Assembly: GCF_947495455.1 (NCBI RefSeq)
Contig: NZ_CANLZC010000042.1
Location: 1 to 43,957 of the forward strand
DNA: 43,957 nt
Direction of reading: 5' to 3'
DNA from: an uncultured Shewanella sp.
GTDB taxonomy: Bacteria; Pseudomonadota; Gammaproteobacteria; Enterobacterales; Shewanellaceae
Positions 1-7,401 of this stretch are shown one piece after another; position 1 is the first letter of the stretch, and each line of letters opens with the position of its first letter. A program made the position numbers and the translations under genes. The notes beneath the pieces are model-generated. The model saw only the letters and a program-made list of their open reading frames with translations, ran no database searches and was not told the DNA's origin.

Positions 1-109
1 TTTAACACCTAACAGATCCGAACAATTATTTAAGCGCGAACATAAATCCGTGGCCAGAATTAGTTGACCACTTCAGTGTGACCATTTCCACATGTATTGA
101 TGAAGCATT

Positions 110-153
110 GCATGAATAATAGAAATGGCATGAATAATAGAAACGGCATGAAT
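110..153. repeat. Short tandem repeat, 18-bp unit, about 2.4 copies
   Basis: Two copies of an 18-bp unit beginning GCATGAATAATAGAAA (110-127 and 128-145) differ at a single base. A third partial copy, GCATGAAT, starts at 146. The repeat ends about 45 bp before the GH26 start codon, so it lies in the likely promoter or leader region. Copy-number slippage could alter promoter spacing, but that is inference only. Confidence 0.8.
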
Positions 154-196
154 ATTTCTAACTATAATGAAGAGTATTCGAACATGGAGGTTGAAT

Positions 197-1627
197 ATGC
201 GTAATGTTATTTATGTAATACTACTGACTTTACTATCGATTAAATCAAACCTTGCGATGAGCGATCAAGTGATGTTAGGTGCGTATTTATACGAAGATGC
301 ATATGAAGAGTCAGTCTTTGAGGATGTTTATGCTGATTTGGAAGTCGATAACCTTTCTATCATTAACATTTTTATCAATTTTGATTATGACTGGGATGAG
401 TTAGATACCCAATGCAGCGCTATCGTTGAACAGGGCGCGGTTTGCATGATCACCTTTGAACCTGATACTTCTGACAATACTGACGAAGATAATTTATTAT
501 CTGAGATCACAGCTGGTGAGTGGGACAGCTACTTTAATCAATGGATTAGAGATTTTAGATCTTGGTTACGTGAGCAGACAGACGAAAATAAAAAGATCTT
601 ATTTCGTTTTGCCCATGAATTTAATGGCAACTGGTACACATGGTCGGGTGAACCGGGGGCTTATAGGGCTGCATGGCAGTATCTGCATGATAAGTTTGAA
701 GGTGCGTATATCGGAGGTGTGAGCATCAATGAATATATAGAGTGGGTATGGTGCGCGAATAATACTTCTTCCGATGATATCAATAATATTAGAAGGTATT
801 ATCCCGGTGATGATTATGTCGACTGGTTGGCGCTAGATGGTTATAACTGGGGAGACAACTATAGCTATAGCAGTTGGCTTACCTTTGAGGAAGTCTTTAG
901 CGATCAATATAATGTGTTAGTGGAAAATTATCCTGATAAGCCTATTTTGCTCACTGAGGTTGCATCTGCCGAGCCCACAGATACGCCTGATACCGATCCG
1001 TATAATTCTGATCCCTATGAAGGGGATGAGACCGACATCGATGAAAGTAAGGCTCACTGGATTGAGAATATGTTTGACCAGATCAGTCACACTTATACCG
1101 CCATTAAAGGTGTGGTGTGGTTTAACATGAATAAGGAGCTTAATTGGTCATTGAATCAAGATTTTAATGCTTATACTAAATCGGATGATAGTTTGATTGT
1201 TATTGGGAATAATACGGGATTAGAGGCGGCTGTGGAGTCTGCAAAGGAGAGCTATGTGACTACAGATTATTATTCTGCAGCATCTTATGATATGGGGAGT
1301 AACGATGAGTTAAGTCAGCAATGGAGTGTTAATGAAAATACATCGAAACATCCTAAAGTGCCCTCAGTCGGGAGTGAAAAACGACAGAAACATGCCGAAG
1401 GTTTAAAGGCTATGTCATCGAGTGATATTTCCGCACTTCGTCAAAGGCGTTTTGATTGGATGGCTGAAATTCATACGCGGCAAACAGATAGCCCGACATC
1501 AATAGATACGCCTACTGCTACTCCTAGTTCGACTTCTAGCTCTAGTGCTAGTGGTAGTGTATCGTTAGGCTGGTTGTTGTTACTCTTTGTGAGTATTTGG
1601 ATAAGAGGGAGCTATTGTAAAAAATAA
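197..1627 (+). CDS. Secreted GH26-family glycoside hydrolase (mannanase/endoglucanase-like) with GlyGly-CTERM-like tail
   Basis: A secreted polysaccharide hydrolase of 476 aa. The motif HEFNGNWYTW holds the likely acid/base Glu (about residue 141), as in GH26 beta-mannanases and related enzymes; the Glu in LLTEVAS (about residue 254) is the likely nucleophile. The ATG at 197 is preferred over the in-frame ATG at 167 because GGAGGT lies 5 bases before it and the protein then opens directly with a signal peptide (MRNVIYVILLTLLS, cleavage near SNLA). The C-terminus has a Ser/Thr/Pro-rich linker, Ser-Gly-rich residues, a hydrophobic helix (GWLLLLFVSIWI) and a short basic end. This resembles the GlyGly-CTERM signal processed by rhombosortase in Shewanella and Vibrio. 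The substrate (mannan, glucan or xylan) cannot be told from sequence. The neighbours do not suggest a polysaccharide-utilisation locus. Confidence 0.8.
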   Translation: MRNVIYVILLTLLSIKSNLAMSDQVMLGAYLYEDAYEESVFEDVYADLEVDNLSIINIFINFDYDWDELDTQCSAIVEQGAVCMITFEPDTSDNTDEDNLLSEITAGEWDSYFNQWIRDFRSWLREQTDENKKILFRFAHEFNGNWYTWSGEPGAYRAAWQYLHDKFEGAYIGGVSINEYIEWVWCANNTSSDDINNIRRYYPGDDYVDWLALDGYNWGDNYSYSSWLTFEEVFSDQYNVLVENYPDKPILLTEVASAEPTDTPDTDPYNSDPYEGDETDIDESKAHWIENMFDQISHTYTAIKGVVWFNMNKELNWSLNQDFNAYTKSDDSLIVIGNNTGLEAAVESAKESYVTTDYYSAASYDMGSNDELSQQWSVNENTSKHPKVPSVGSEKRQKHAEGLKAMSSSDISALRQRRFDWMAEIHTRQTDSPTSIDTPTATPSSTSSSSASGSVSLGWLLLLFVSIWIRGSYCKK

Positions 1628-2202
1628 GCTTGAGTGATTTTATTGTGCTGTAGGCCGAATAAAGCACTAATCGTCAATATGTTCTGCAGCTTTAAAATGA
1701 AACCGTCAATAGCAACCAGTGATAAGTATTTATCACTGGTCGTCACTTTTAGAGCAACCGCATAAATGTTTTTATTTCACTATTATTTAAATTTAGAGAG
1801 TCATGCTGATGACGATGGATAGTGAGCTAGTGAGTTTAGTTTATTGCACATTAATATTTAGTCGTAATACCAAAAGATTAATACTGAAATAATGATAAAA
1901 AACAAACATCAATAACAAAATAGAAGGATAAAATGTAAGTAACCACTAACAAGTCTGAATATGCACATTTTTATTATTCTTATTATTATTTGAAGCAGAG
2001 AATGACACAAAAAATTCATTTTTATAGGGATAAAAAGAAAGGTTCCATCAATTAGACTTAGTCTTTTTATATTAACACATAGGTCATAAGCAAAGAAGAG
2101 GAAATAGTGATGTCTTGTCGTGGGCTCTCGATTAAAAGGGCTTAATAGCTCCTGTGTCATGGTTAGCTAAAACTGACCATGGTAATAACTTAGTTATTGA
2201 TT
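1628..2202. other. Intergenic region between convergent genes, with one perfect hairpin
   Basis: No credible gene is present. An 11-bp perfect inverted repeat (ACCAGTGATAA / TTATCACTGGT, 1715-1740, loop GTAT) lies about 90 bases after the GH26 stop and may help end its transcription, although only a short T stretch follows a few bases later. The rest is very AT-rich. An 83-codon minus-strand frame at 1909-2160 has an implausible composition and is not called. Confidence 0.6.
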
Positions 2203-3024
2203 TTAAACGGTTTGTTTAACTCTGATTGATTCAAGCTTTGCATACATATGCTCAGTAAAAAAACCATGCATTAAGAAGCGTTGGCTTAAGTTCCATGGAC
2301 CAAGCAGATAAAGAGGGTACTTGTTATAGGCGTATTCAGTGAGTGTATTATCATTGATAATATGGCCAATTCGAATTGCAATGGATTGATCTAGATTAAA
2401 ACCATTGATGGCGTCACGGTATTCATCTTTCTTTAATAGAAAACAAAATAAACACATGAACAGTGCGTGAGCAGATTCAAAATCAATGACCTGAGTGATG
2501 CGCTCTTTTATCTGGAATGTGTTCATATCAATAGGCTGCCAGCTTGTCCAATTGAACTGACCATTTTTAGCGATTGAAGGGGTGACTTTTCCCATTTTTT
2601 CAAAGGCTTTAAAGAGTGCCTGATCATGTTCAACAAAGCTATCTTGAAGCATATCATCTATTTTTTTAGGGTAGAGGTTGACTCTATTATCTATTCCCGT
2701 ATTTTCAGCCAAGAAATTTAGAATATTGGATTCAGTTGCAAAATGCCTCAAGATTAAATAATTGGCTTCGGGTGATATAAAGTATTGACAAAACCAGCAA
2801 ATGGTTTTTTGCAATAATGTATGTGCACTAAATTGTGGAAGAGGGAGACGTTTAACAAACCACACTAAGTGTAACAGGATGGCAAATAGAAATTGCGCAA
2901 TGGGTCTTAAGATCCATCTAAATCCATTTTGAAGGTCTTTAAGCCATAAATCCCTAGCTGACTGCTCAATAGGTAAGGCATTGTCCTGTTTAATGGCTTT
3001 AATAAATGGGCTTTGCTTAGTCAT
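2203..3024 (-). CDS. Unrecognised membrane-anchored protein, last gene of the ketosynthase/di-iron operon
   Basis: A protein of 273 aa that I cannot assign to a family with confidence. It has a hydrophobic stretch near residues 35-58 (RPIAQFLFAILLHLVWFV), suggesting one membrane anchor, then a mostly soluble region rich in aromatic residues, His and acidic residues. Its ATG overlaps the end of the upstream haem-oxygenase-like gene by 8 bases and follows GAGGT at 8 bases' spacing, so translation is probably coupled. Being last in a four-gene unit with a ketosynthase and a putative di-iron enzyme, it probably acts in the same lipid or secondary-metabolite pathway. That role is inferred from position only. 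Confidence 0.6.
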   Translation of the reverse strand: MTKQSPFIKAIKQDNALPIEQSARDLWLKDLQNGFRWILRPIAQFLFAILLHLVWFVKRLPLPQFSAHTLLQKTICWFCQYFISPEANYLILRHFATESNILNFLAENTGIDNRVNLYPKKIDDMLQDSFVEHDQALFKAFEKMGKVTPSIAKNGQFNWTSWQPIDMNTFQIKERITQVIDFESAHALFMCLFCFLLKKDEYRDAINGFNLDQSIAIRIGHIINDNTLTEYAYNKYPLYLLGPWNLSQRFLMHGFFTEHMYAKLESIRVKQTV

Positions 3025-3703
3025 TATGGTCTACCTCTTCAAGTTGGAGGCGATAGAGCCGACTGACGACTTTAGCAGTTTTGACAATAGAGTCGACATT
3101 TTCTTCACTCGTCGCTATGGTGTCGATCAATTCATAGAGTTCATTCATATGATGTTCATCATTTTGGCCATGATATTCAAGAAATTGAGTGATTGACTGA
3201 TCAGTTTTGAATTGTTCTTTGATGAGTGTTGACCATTTAACAGACATTTTGTTTCCCAGTCCTTCAATAATCCACATTGCACCGATAAGATCGACAGGAT
3301 TGGGTTGACTCGCTCGGTACATTAAAAAACCATGTAAAGCTTCTGAGCCTATATTTCTTGAAGCGTTCTGAATGTCTTTGAGGTTTCCACCTGCGGCCAC
3401 ATAATCTTTTTCTAATAAGGTATAGTCAAGGTGCTCTTCATAGGCATGATGAATGACAGATGAACGAACATGGCTATAATGTCTATCAAAACTAGACGCA
3501 CTTCGGCTTATCCAACGAGATCCTTCAATCACCTGTTGGCGTAAATGAAGCAATAATGTTTGGTAATCTTCTAGACTCAGTCGGCTATTTTCAAGTCGTT
3601 TAATCACAGGTACTTTTGACAGCTCTCTATCGAAACAAAGCCATACATGTAATAATTTTTGTAAGCATTGTTTGCCTAATGTTGTTTTAATTAATTCCTG
3701 CAT
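3017..3703 (-). CDS. Haem-oxygenase-like (HDO/TENA-PqqC-fold) putative di-iron enzyme
   Basis: A helical protein of 228 aa with the spacing of acidic and His residues seen in haem-oxygenase-like di-iron oxidases/oxygenases (the 'iron-containing redox enzyme' group). Candidate metal ligands are Glu60, the HAYEEH stretch (residues 86-91), Glu147, and the H-x3-D-E-H-H cluster (residues 178-185). Known relatives desaturate, decarboxylate or N-oxygenate fatty acids and amino acids (UndA, SznF, PqqC-like). The gene sits 1 base after the ketosynthase and overlaps the next gene, with AAGGG 5 bases before its ATG. It probably oxidises a product or carrier-bound intermediate made by that ketosynthase (inference). 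The exact ligand set needs a structural model, so the family call is moderate and the reaction unknown. Confidence 0.6.
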   Translation of the reverse strand: MQELIKTTLGKQCLQKLLHVWLCFDRELSKVPVIKRLENSRLSLEDYQTLLLHLRQQVIEGSRWISRSASSFDRHYSHVRSSVIHHAYEEHLDYTLLEKDYVAAGGNLKDIQNASRNIGSEALHGFLMYRASQPNPVDLIGAMWIIEGLGNKMSVKWSTLIKEQFKTDQSITQFLEYHGQNDEHHMNELYELIDTIATSEENVDSIVKTAKVVSRLYRLQLEEVDHND

Positions 3704-3704
3704 A

Positions 3705-4814
3705 TTATCCCTTTACTGTTAATAGCATATAAGCACAGTTGAATCGCCCAGATTCGGGCACTATGCACAATATTGTTTGATCGATTTGTAAATCATGTGT
3801 GTTGATAAATTCATCTAACATGATGAATATGGAAGCACATCCTGTATTGCCTCTCTCATAAAGGTTGGTATACCATTTCTCTTCCGGAATACTGGCCCCT
3901 GATTGTTCAAGTAATTCAAATATTTTACTTTTAAAGTAGTGAGAGGAAAAATGGCATAGTACGTGATCGATTTTTGGAATATCGATTAATCTATTATCAA
4001 TTAGCTTTAAGAAACCGTTTACGCCAACAGAGACAATATTATCCAGTAATTTAACATCTTGTCTGAGTAAGATAGCTCCTGCTTTTTCTGCTTCAGAGTA
4101 AGTGGCGTAATCTTGCCACGTTTTATGGTGTTCATTTTTAGATTGACCGACAGACATACAAACTGGATAGACATCTGCATGGGAGAAGCTTTTAATCCAT
4201 TCAATTTTTAAGCTTTTAGTTTGAGGTCGAAGTTTATTTTCAAGTAAAACAGCTCCTGCACCATCGGAGAGCATCCATCGTAAAAACTCAGCGTTAAAAT
4301 CCACAACTTTGTGTTGAATCGCTTCATATCGAGTATGTTTAAACAGGCGAGATGCAAACTCGCTTGCGATGACTAACGCATTGTCGCTGAGTTCAGCTTT
4401 AATGTTGGCATAGGCGTATTTGAGTGCCATGATGCCACATGAACAAATGCCATGACTGGTATTAAGCTCGACCTCTGATAAATTCATTTCTGCTTGGAGC
4501 ATACTGCCAAATCCTGGAAGTAAAAAATCACCTTGGGTGGTCGCGCAACTTAACAGATTAATTTTTGAAGCCGACACATAGCTATTATCAAGACAGATTT
4601 GTCCCGCTTTTGCAGCCATCTCACTATTTGAAATGTATGTTTTGTGTTGACTATCAATGGCATAGTGTCTTGTCTTTATACCATTAGATTCAAGGATTTT
4701 ATTTTTTAATCGACTCGGTTTGCCATTCACTTTTCCAAGTATATTTTCAATTTCGTCATTGTGCACAGGCTTACCGGGTAAGTAACGGCCTGTGCTATTA
4801 ATATATGCGTTCAA
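3705..4814 (-). CDS. Thiolase-fold 3-oxoacyl-ACP synthase III-like ketosynthase (StlD/DarB-like)
   Basis: A 369-aa condensing enzyme. The N-terminal pattern (YLPGKPVHNDEIE, GKPSRLKNKILESNGIKTRHYAID) matches what I recall of StlD/DarB ketosynthases, which join two beta-keto or acyl units to make cyclohexanediones and dialkylresorcinols. The KAS III triad is present: Cys124 in ICSCGIMAL, His288 in LCHFSSH and Asn323 in RGNTGCAS. DGAGAVLLE is the usual glycine-rich segment. The start codon is TTG: GAGGG lies 8 bases upstream, and the TTG overlaps the TGA of the preceding gene, indicating coupling. No DarA-type aromatase or acyl carrier protein lies beside it, so the product need not be a resorcinol. 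KAS III-like membership is secure; the StlD/DarB assignment rests on memory of family sequences. Confidence 0.75.
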   Translation of the reverse strand: MNAYINSTGRYLPGKPVHNDEIENILGKVNGKPSRLKNKILESNGIKTRHYAIDSQHKTYISNSEMAAKAGQICLDNSYVSASKINLLSCATTQGDFLLPGFGSMLQAEMNLSEVELNTSHGICSCGIMALKYAYANIKAELSDNALVIASEFASRLFKHTRYEAIQHKVVDFNAEFLRWMLSDGAGAVLLENKLRPQTKSLKIEWIKSFSHADVYPVCMSVGQSKNEHHKTWQDYATYSEAEKAGAILLRQDVKLLDNIVSVGVNGFLKLIDNRLIDIPKIDHVLCHFSSHYFKSKIFELLEQSGASIPEEKWYTNLYERGNTGCASIFIMLDEFINTHDLQIDQTILCIVPESGRFNCAYMLLTVKG

Positions 4815-5374
4815 TGTTGATTCCCTCTAAAGTATTGGTGAATACATCGTATATTTTCTTCTATGTAAGGAAACACACAAACAATGGCCATAAAGGTGAG
4901 GTAAACAGAAAGATAGCTGGTAGTGCCGTGTGGGTTTTCAAGTAAGTTGAATGACATTTCTCCGGCCCAATTGAATGTAATGAGTTTAATGAAATGTTCC
5001 CAATTAATAACTACGATAGAGATAAGCATATATAAAGGCAAAGAACCTAAATAAGTATGGGCATGCATTTCCCATATGGATATTTTCCTTCTTGGAGCGG
5101 CATATCGAACATCCAAATGGGCGACAATTTCATGCATGAACCAAGTGAGAAAACAGATGAGTAAAATGAGTGCATTCACATCAAAGAGAAGGCAGAGCAC
5201 AATGGGTAACCCCATTTGGATGCCCATAACTGAATGCATCAAGGTTTCTTTTAATCCTGAGGTAGACTCGATTCGAGTCGCCCTATGGCAGCACCAATCT
5301 ACAAAACCGGCAATCCCCCATAAGGGTAAAAAAATATACAGTAATGTACTGATAAGTAGTGATGAGGTATCCAT
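4811..5374 (-). CDS. Small His-rich integral membrane protein, possibly a metal-dependent lipid hydroxylase-type enzyme
   Basis: A 187-aa protein with about four to five hydrophobic helices and conserved-looking polar and His residues at the membrane surface: DWCCHR (about residues 26-31), a Glu-His pair in KETLMH, HEIVAH and EMHAH. The pattern recalls membrane di-iron enzymes (fatty-acid hydroxylase/sterol desaturase type), but the classic HxxxH/HxxHH boxes are not clearly met, so the function is unproven. It is the first gene of the four-gene operon; AGGA lies 7 bases before its ATG, and its TGA overlaps the TTG start of the ketosynthase. A role in modifying the acyl product in the membrane would fit its neighbours. 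Confidence 0.55.
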   Translation of the reverse strand: MDTSSLLISTLLYIFLPLWGIAGFVDWCCHRATRIESTSGLKETLMHSVMGIQMGLPIVLCLLFDVNALILLICFLTWFMHEIVAHLDVRYAAPRRKISIWEMHAHTYLGSLPLYMLISIVVINWEHFIKLITFNWAGEMSFNLLENPHGTTSYLSVYLTFMAIVCVFPYIEENIRCIHQYFRGNQH

Positions 5375-5744
5375 TTCATATCCTATGAATTGTTCCGTTA
5401 TCCATAATAAGTAAGACGTCTGCTGTTTAGCTTGACTAAAAACTGCTGATGAAGATAACTAGCATAGTAAAAAAATGGTTAGAAATATATAAAGTCTCTG
5501 TTTTGGTGCGCTTTTAACGCATTTTTTATCAATATATCAGTAATTCAGTGTCTTTAATTGGTGTTATGTTCATTACGGTGAGCGAAGAAGAGCTGCATTG
5601 CATTGGATGATTAAGGATGATGGAATGAACAGCTCTTATACAGCAAGGTTTCATTAGTACCATAATTGAATTTGTGCGTTCAATAATACAACAAAGGTTA
5701 AAATATCCTTAACGACATTCTAAGAGCTTAATGATTAATAGCCT
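5375..5744. other. Intergenic region upstream of the four-gene operon
   Basis: This gap of 370 bases must hold the promoter of the operon starting at 5374 and the 3' end of the SDR transcript. It is AT-rich. I see no convincing -35/-10 pair, no strong terminator (only a 4-bp stem near 5509-5524 before a T run) and no coding frame. Confidence 0.5.
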
Positions 5745-6458
5745 TTATTTAAGCTTTTCCATCTCAATAGGACGACACAAAATGGTCATTTGTGGCAATA
5801 AGGCACTGGGGCTAAGGGACAGCGTGAAATCGACCGCTTTAACGATATCGTCAGTGTGAATTTTATCTTCATTGGCGATGCGACCATCATTGGTCATGTC
5901 GGTATCGACAACACTGGGACATAGGCAAGTGACCTTGACATTGTGGGGTAATAAGGCCTTAAAGAGGCTCTCACTATAATTGAGTATGGCCGCCTTGGTG
6001 GCGCTATAGAGACCTATTTTGGGCAAAGCTGTCATCGCGGCATTGGAAGAGAGTATAAAAATAGTACCATGTTGTTGCCGCTGCATCCGTTGGGCCACTT
6101 TATTGGTCATTATTAGGGAGGATGTGACATTAATATTGAACAAATTCTCGATGGCATTGCCATCGGCTTCAATAAAATCAGTGGATAATATTCCTGCAGA
6201 GTTAACGAGAATGTCGATAGTGGAATGGAGCATTAACAATCTGTCGATGAGTTGTTCTACACAGCTAAGATCAGCGAAATGACATCGATAAATGCTGACA
6301 TTGATTTTAGGGTATATTTCATTGAGGCTTGTTTTGGCTTTGATAAGTCTTTGTTTATTTTTAGCCACTAAAATAATGTCGTAGTCTTTGCTGGCAAGAT
6401 AACAGGCGATAGCATAGCCGATGCCTCGACTTCCTCCAGTGATTAATGCAATTGGCAT
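5745..6458 (-). CDS. Short-chain dehydrogenase/reductase (SDR), probably NAD(P)-dependent
   Basis: A 237-aa classical SDR. The N-terminal dinucleotide-binding motif GGSRGIG spans residues 8-14, NSAG (about 86-89) follows beta-4, and the catalytic residues are Ser137/138, Tyr151 and Lys155 (YSATK). The length is typical of ketoreductases such as FabG-like and DltE-like proteins. AGGAG lies 6 bases before the ATG. It stands between two minus-strand biosynthetic clusters, 370 bases from the lower one, and could reduce a beta-keto intermediate for either ketosynthase. No residue pattern fixes the substrate, so the link is positional inference. Confidence 0.8.
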   Translation of the reverse strand: MPIALITGGSRGIGYAIACYLASKDYDIILVAKNKQRLIKAKTSLNEIYPKINVSIYRCHFADLSCVEQLIDRLLMLHSTIDILVNSAGILSTDFIEADGNAIENLFNINVTSSLIMTNKVAQRMQRQQHGTIFILSSNAAMTALPKIGLYSATKAAILNYSESLFKALLPHNVKVTCLCPSVVDTDMTNDGRIANEDKIHTDDIVKAVDFTLSLSPSALLPQMTILCRPIEMEKLK

Positions 6459-6714
6459 AATGCTCTCCTGAATATTAAAGACCCTATTGAATATTCTACT
6501 CTCGAATCGATCCTCTTGGTATCCCCCATAAGAGTCGTGAAAATCAATAGGACTAGAGCAATTGATGATTTTATGTATCTATTATGTTGAATCTATGTGT
6601 TGAGTTGAGTCTTTAAGGGGGAAATAGCGAAATGAGCGTAAAAAGGCTTTATAAATAGTCGTTAACATGGTTTATATGAGTAAAGTCGCTGAAGCTTCAC
6701 TGAAGGGCCAGTCT

Positions 6715-7401
6715 ATGAAATCTATGCCATTACTCCAAAAGATAGTGCTTATTATTGCCACTTTGATGCTAAGTCTCGCACTTTATATGGCATCCAATAC
6801 TTTAGAATACATTCATGGCTCAAGGTTAAGTGTGGGTAAGGTTGTGGATTATAGAGAGGTTTACTCGAGCCGATCGATGACTTATGCACCGATTATAGAA
6901 TACCAATTACCTGACGGTAAAATGGCTCATTTTGTTTCCTCAACGAGTAGTTATCCTCCTGCTTATGAGATTGGCGAACCAGTGGATATTTTGTATTCTA
7001 CCAAGCAGCCTCACAATGTCAGTATTAATGGTTTTTTCTCTTTGTGGATAGGGGAGCTGATTGTAGGGGGATTAGGCTTAGTGTTTTTATTGATAGGCTT
7101 GTTTAGTCCAATACTGGCTTGGTTGAGGCGTCGAAAAAAAGCCAGTCTCACTTTATATGGCAATAGAATAGACACAAAACTGCAAGACGTGAAGCGTAAT
7201 TACAATATAAGAGTGAATGGACGTTATCCGTATCAAATTATGACAGAAGGAATTAATCCTAGTACCAGCCAGAAACAAATTTTTAAAAGTCAGAATTTAT
7301 GGCAAGATCCCACCGCTTATCTCGATAAGCGATGGATCACGGTTTATGTTGATAAAAAGCGGCCTAAACGCTATGTGATGGATCTTGGCTTTTTAGAGTG
7401 A
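6715..7401 (+). CDS. DUF3592-type membrane protein
   Basis: A 228-aa protein with the DUF3592 layout: an N-terminal membrane helix (residues 9-27), a short extracytoplasmic beta-rich domain (GKVVDYREVYSS ... YAPIIEYQLPDGK ... YEIGEPVDILYS), and a second long helix with Gly and Leu (about 105-130). A basic stretch and a C-terminal soluble region ending in a similar beta pattern follow. The family has no established function. The ATG at 6715 is preferred because AAGGG lies 7 bases upstream; in-frame ATGs at 6667 and 6676 have no ribosome site. It is the only plus-strand gene inside the otherwise minus-strand region, and its end overlaps the tail of the MFS gene by 9 bases. Confidence 0.7.
   Translation: MKSMPLLQKIVLIIATLMLSLALYMASNTLEYIHGSRLSVGKVVDYREVYSSRSMTYAPIIEYQLPDGKMAHFVSSTSSYPPAYEIGEPVDILYSTKQPHNVSINGFFSLWIGELIVGGLGLVFLLIGLFSPILAWLRRRKKASLTLYGNRIDTKLQDVKRNYNIRVNGRYPYQIMTEGINPSTSQKQIFKSQNLWQDPTAYLDKRWITVYVDKKRPKRYVMDLGFLE

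Noticed and set aside
1715..1740. Perfect hairpin after the GH26 gene as a classical terminator
   Set aside because: The stem is strong but the T run is missing directly after it, so it is noted only as a hairpin in the intergenic entry.
1909..2160. Minus-strand open frame of 83 codons
   Set aside because: The translation is dominated by Ile, Phe, Leu and His without family signature, no ribosome site is seen, and it sits in AT-rich sequence where chance frames are expected.
3705..4814. Complete dialkylresorcinol or aryl-polyene cluster
   Set aside because: Only the DarB-like ketosynthase is present; no aromatase, acyl carrier protein or chain-extending ketosynthases lie in the window.
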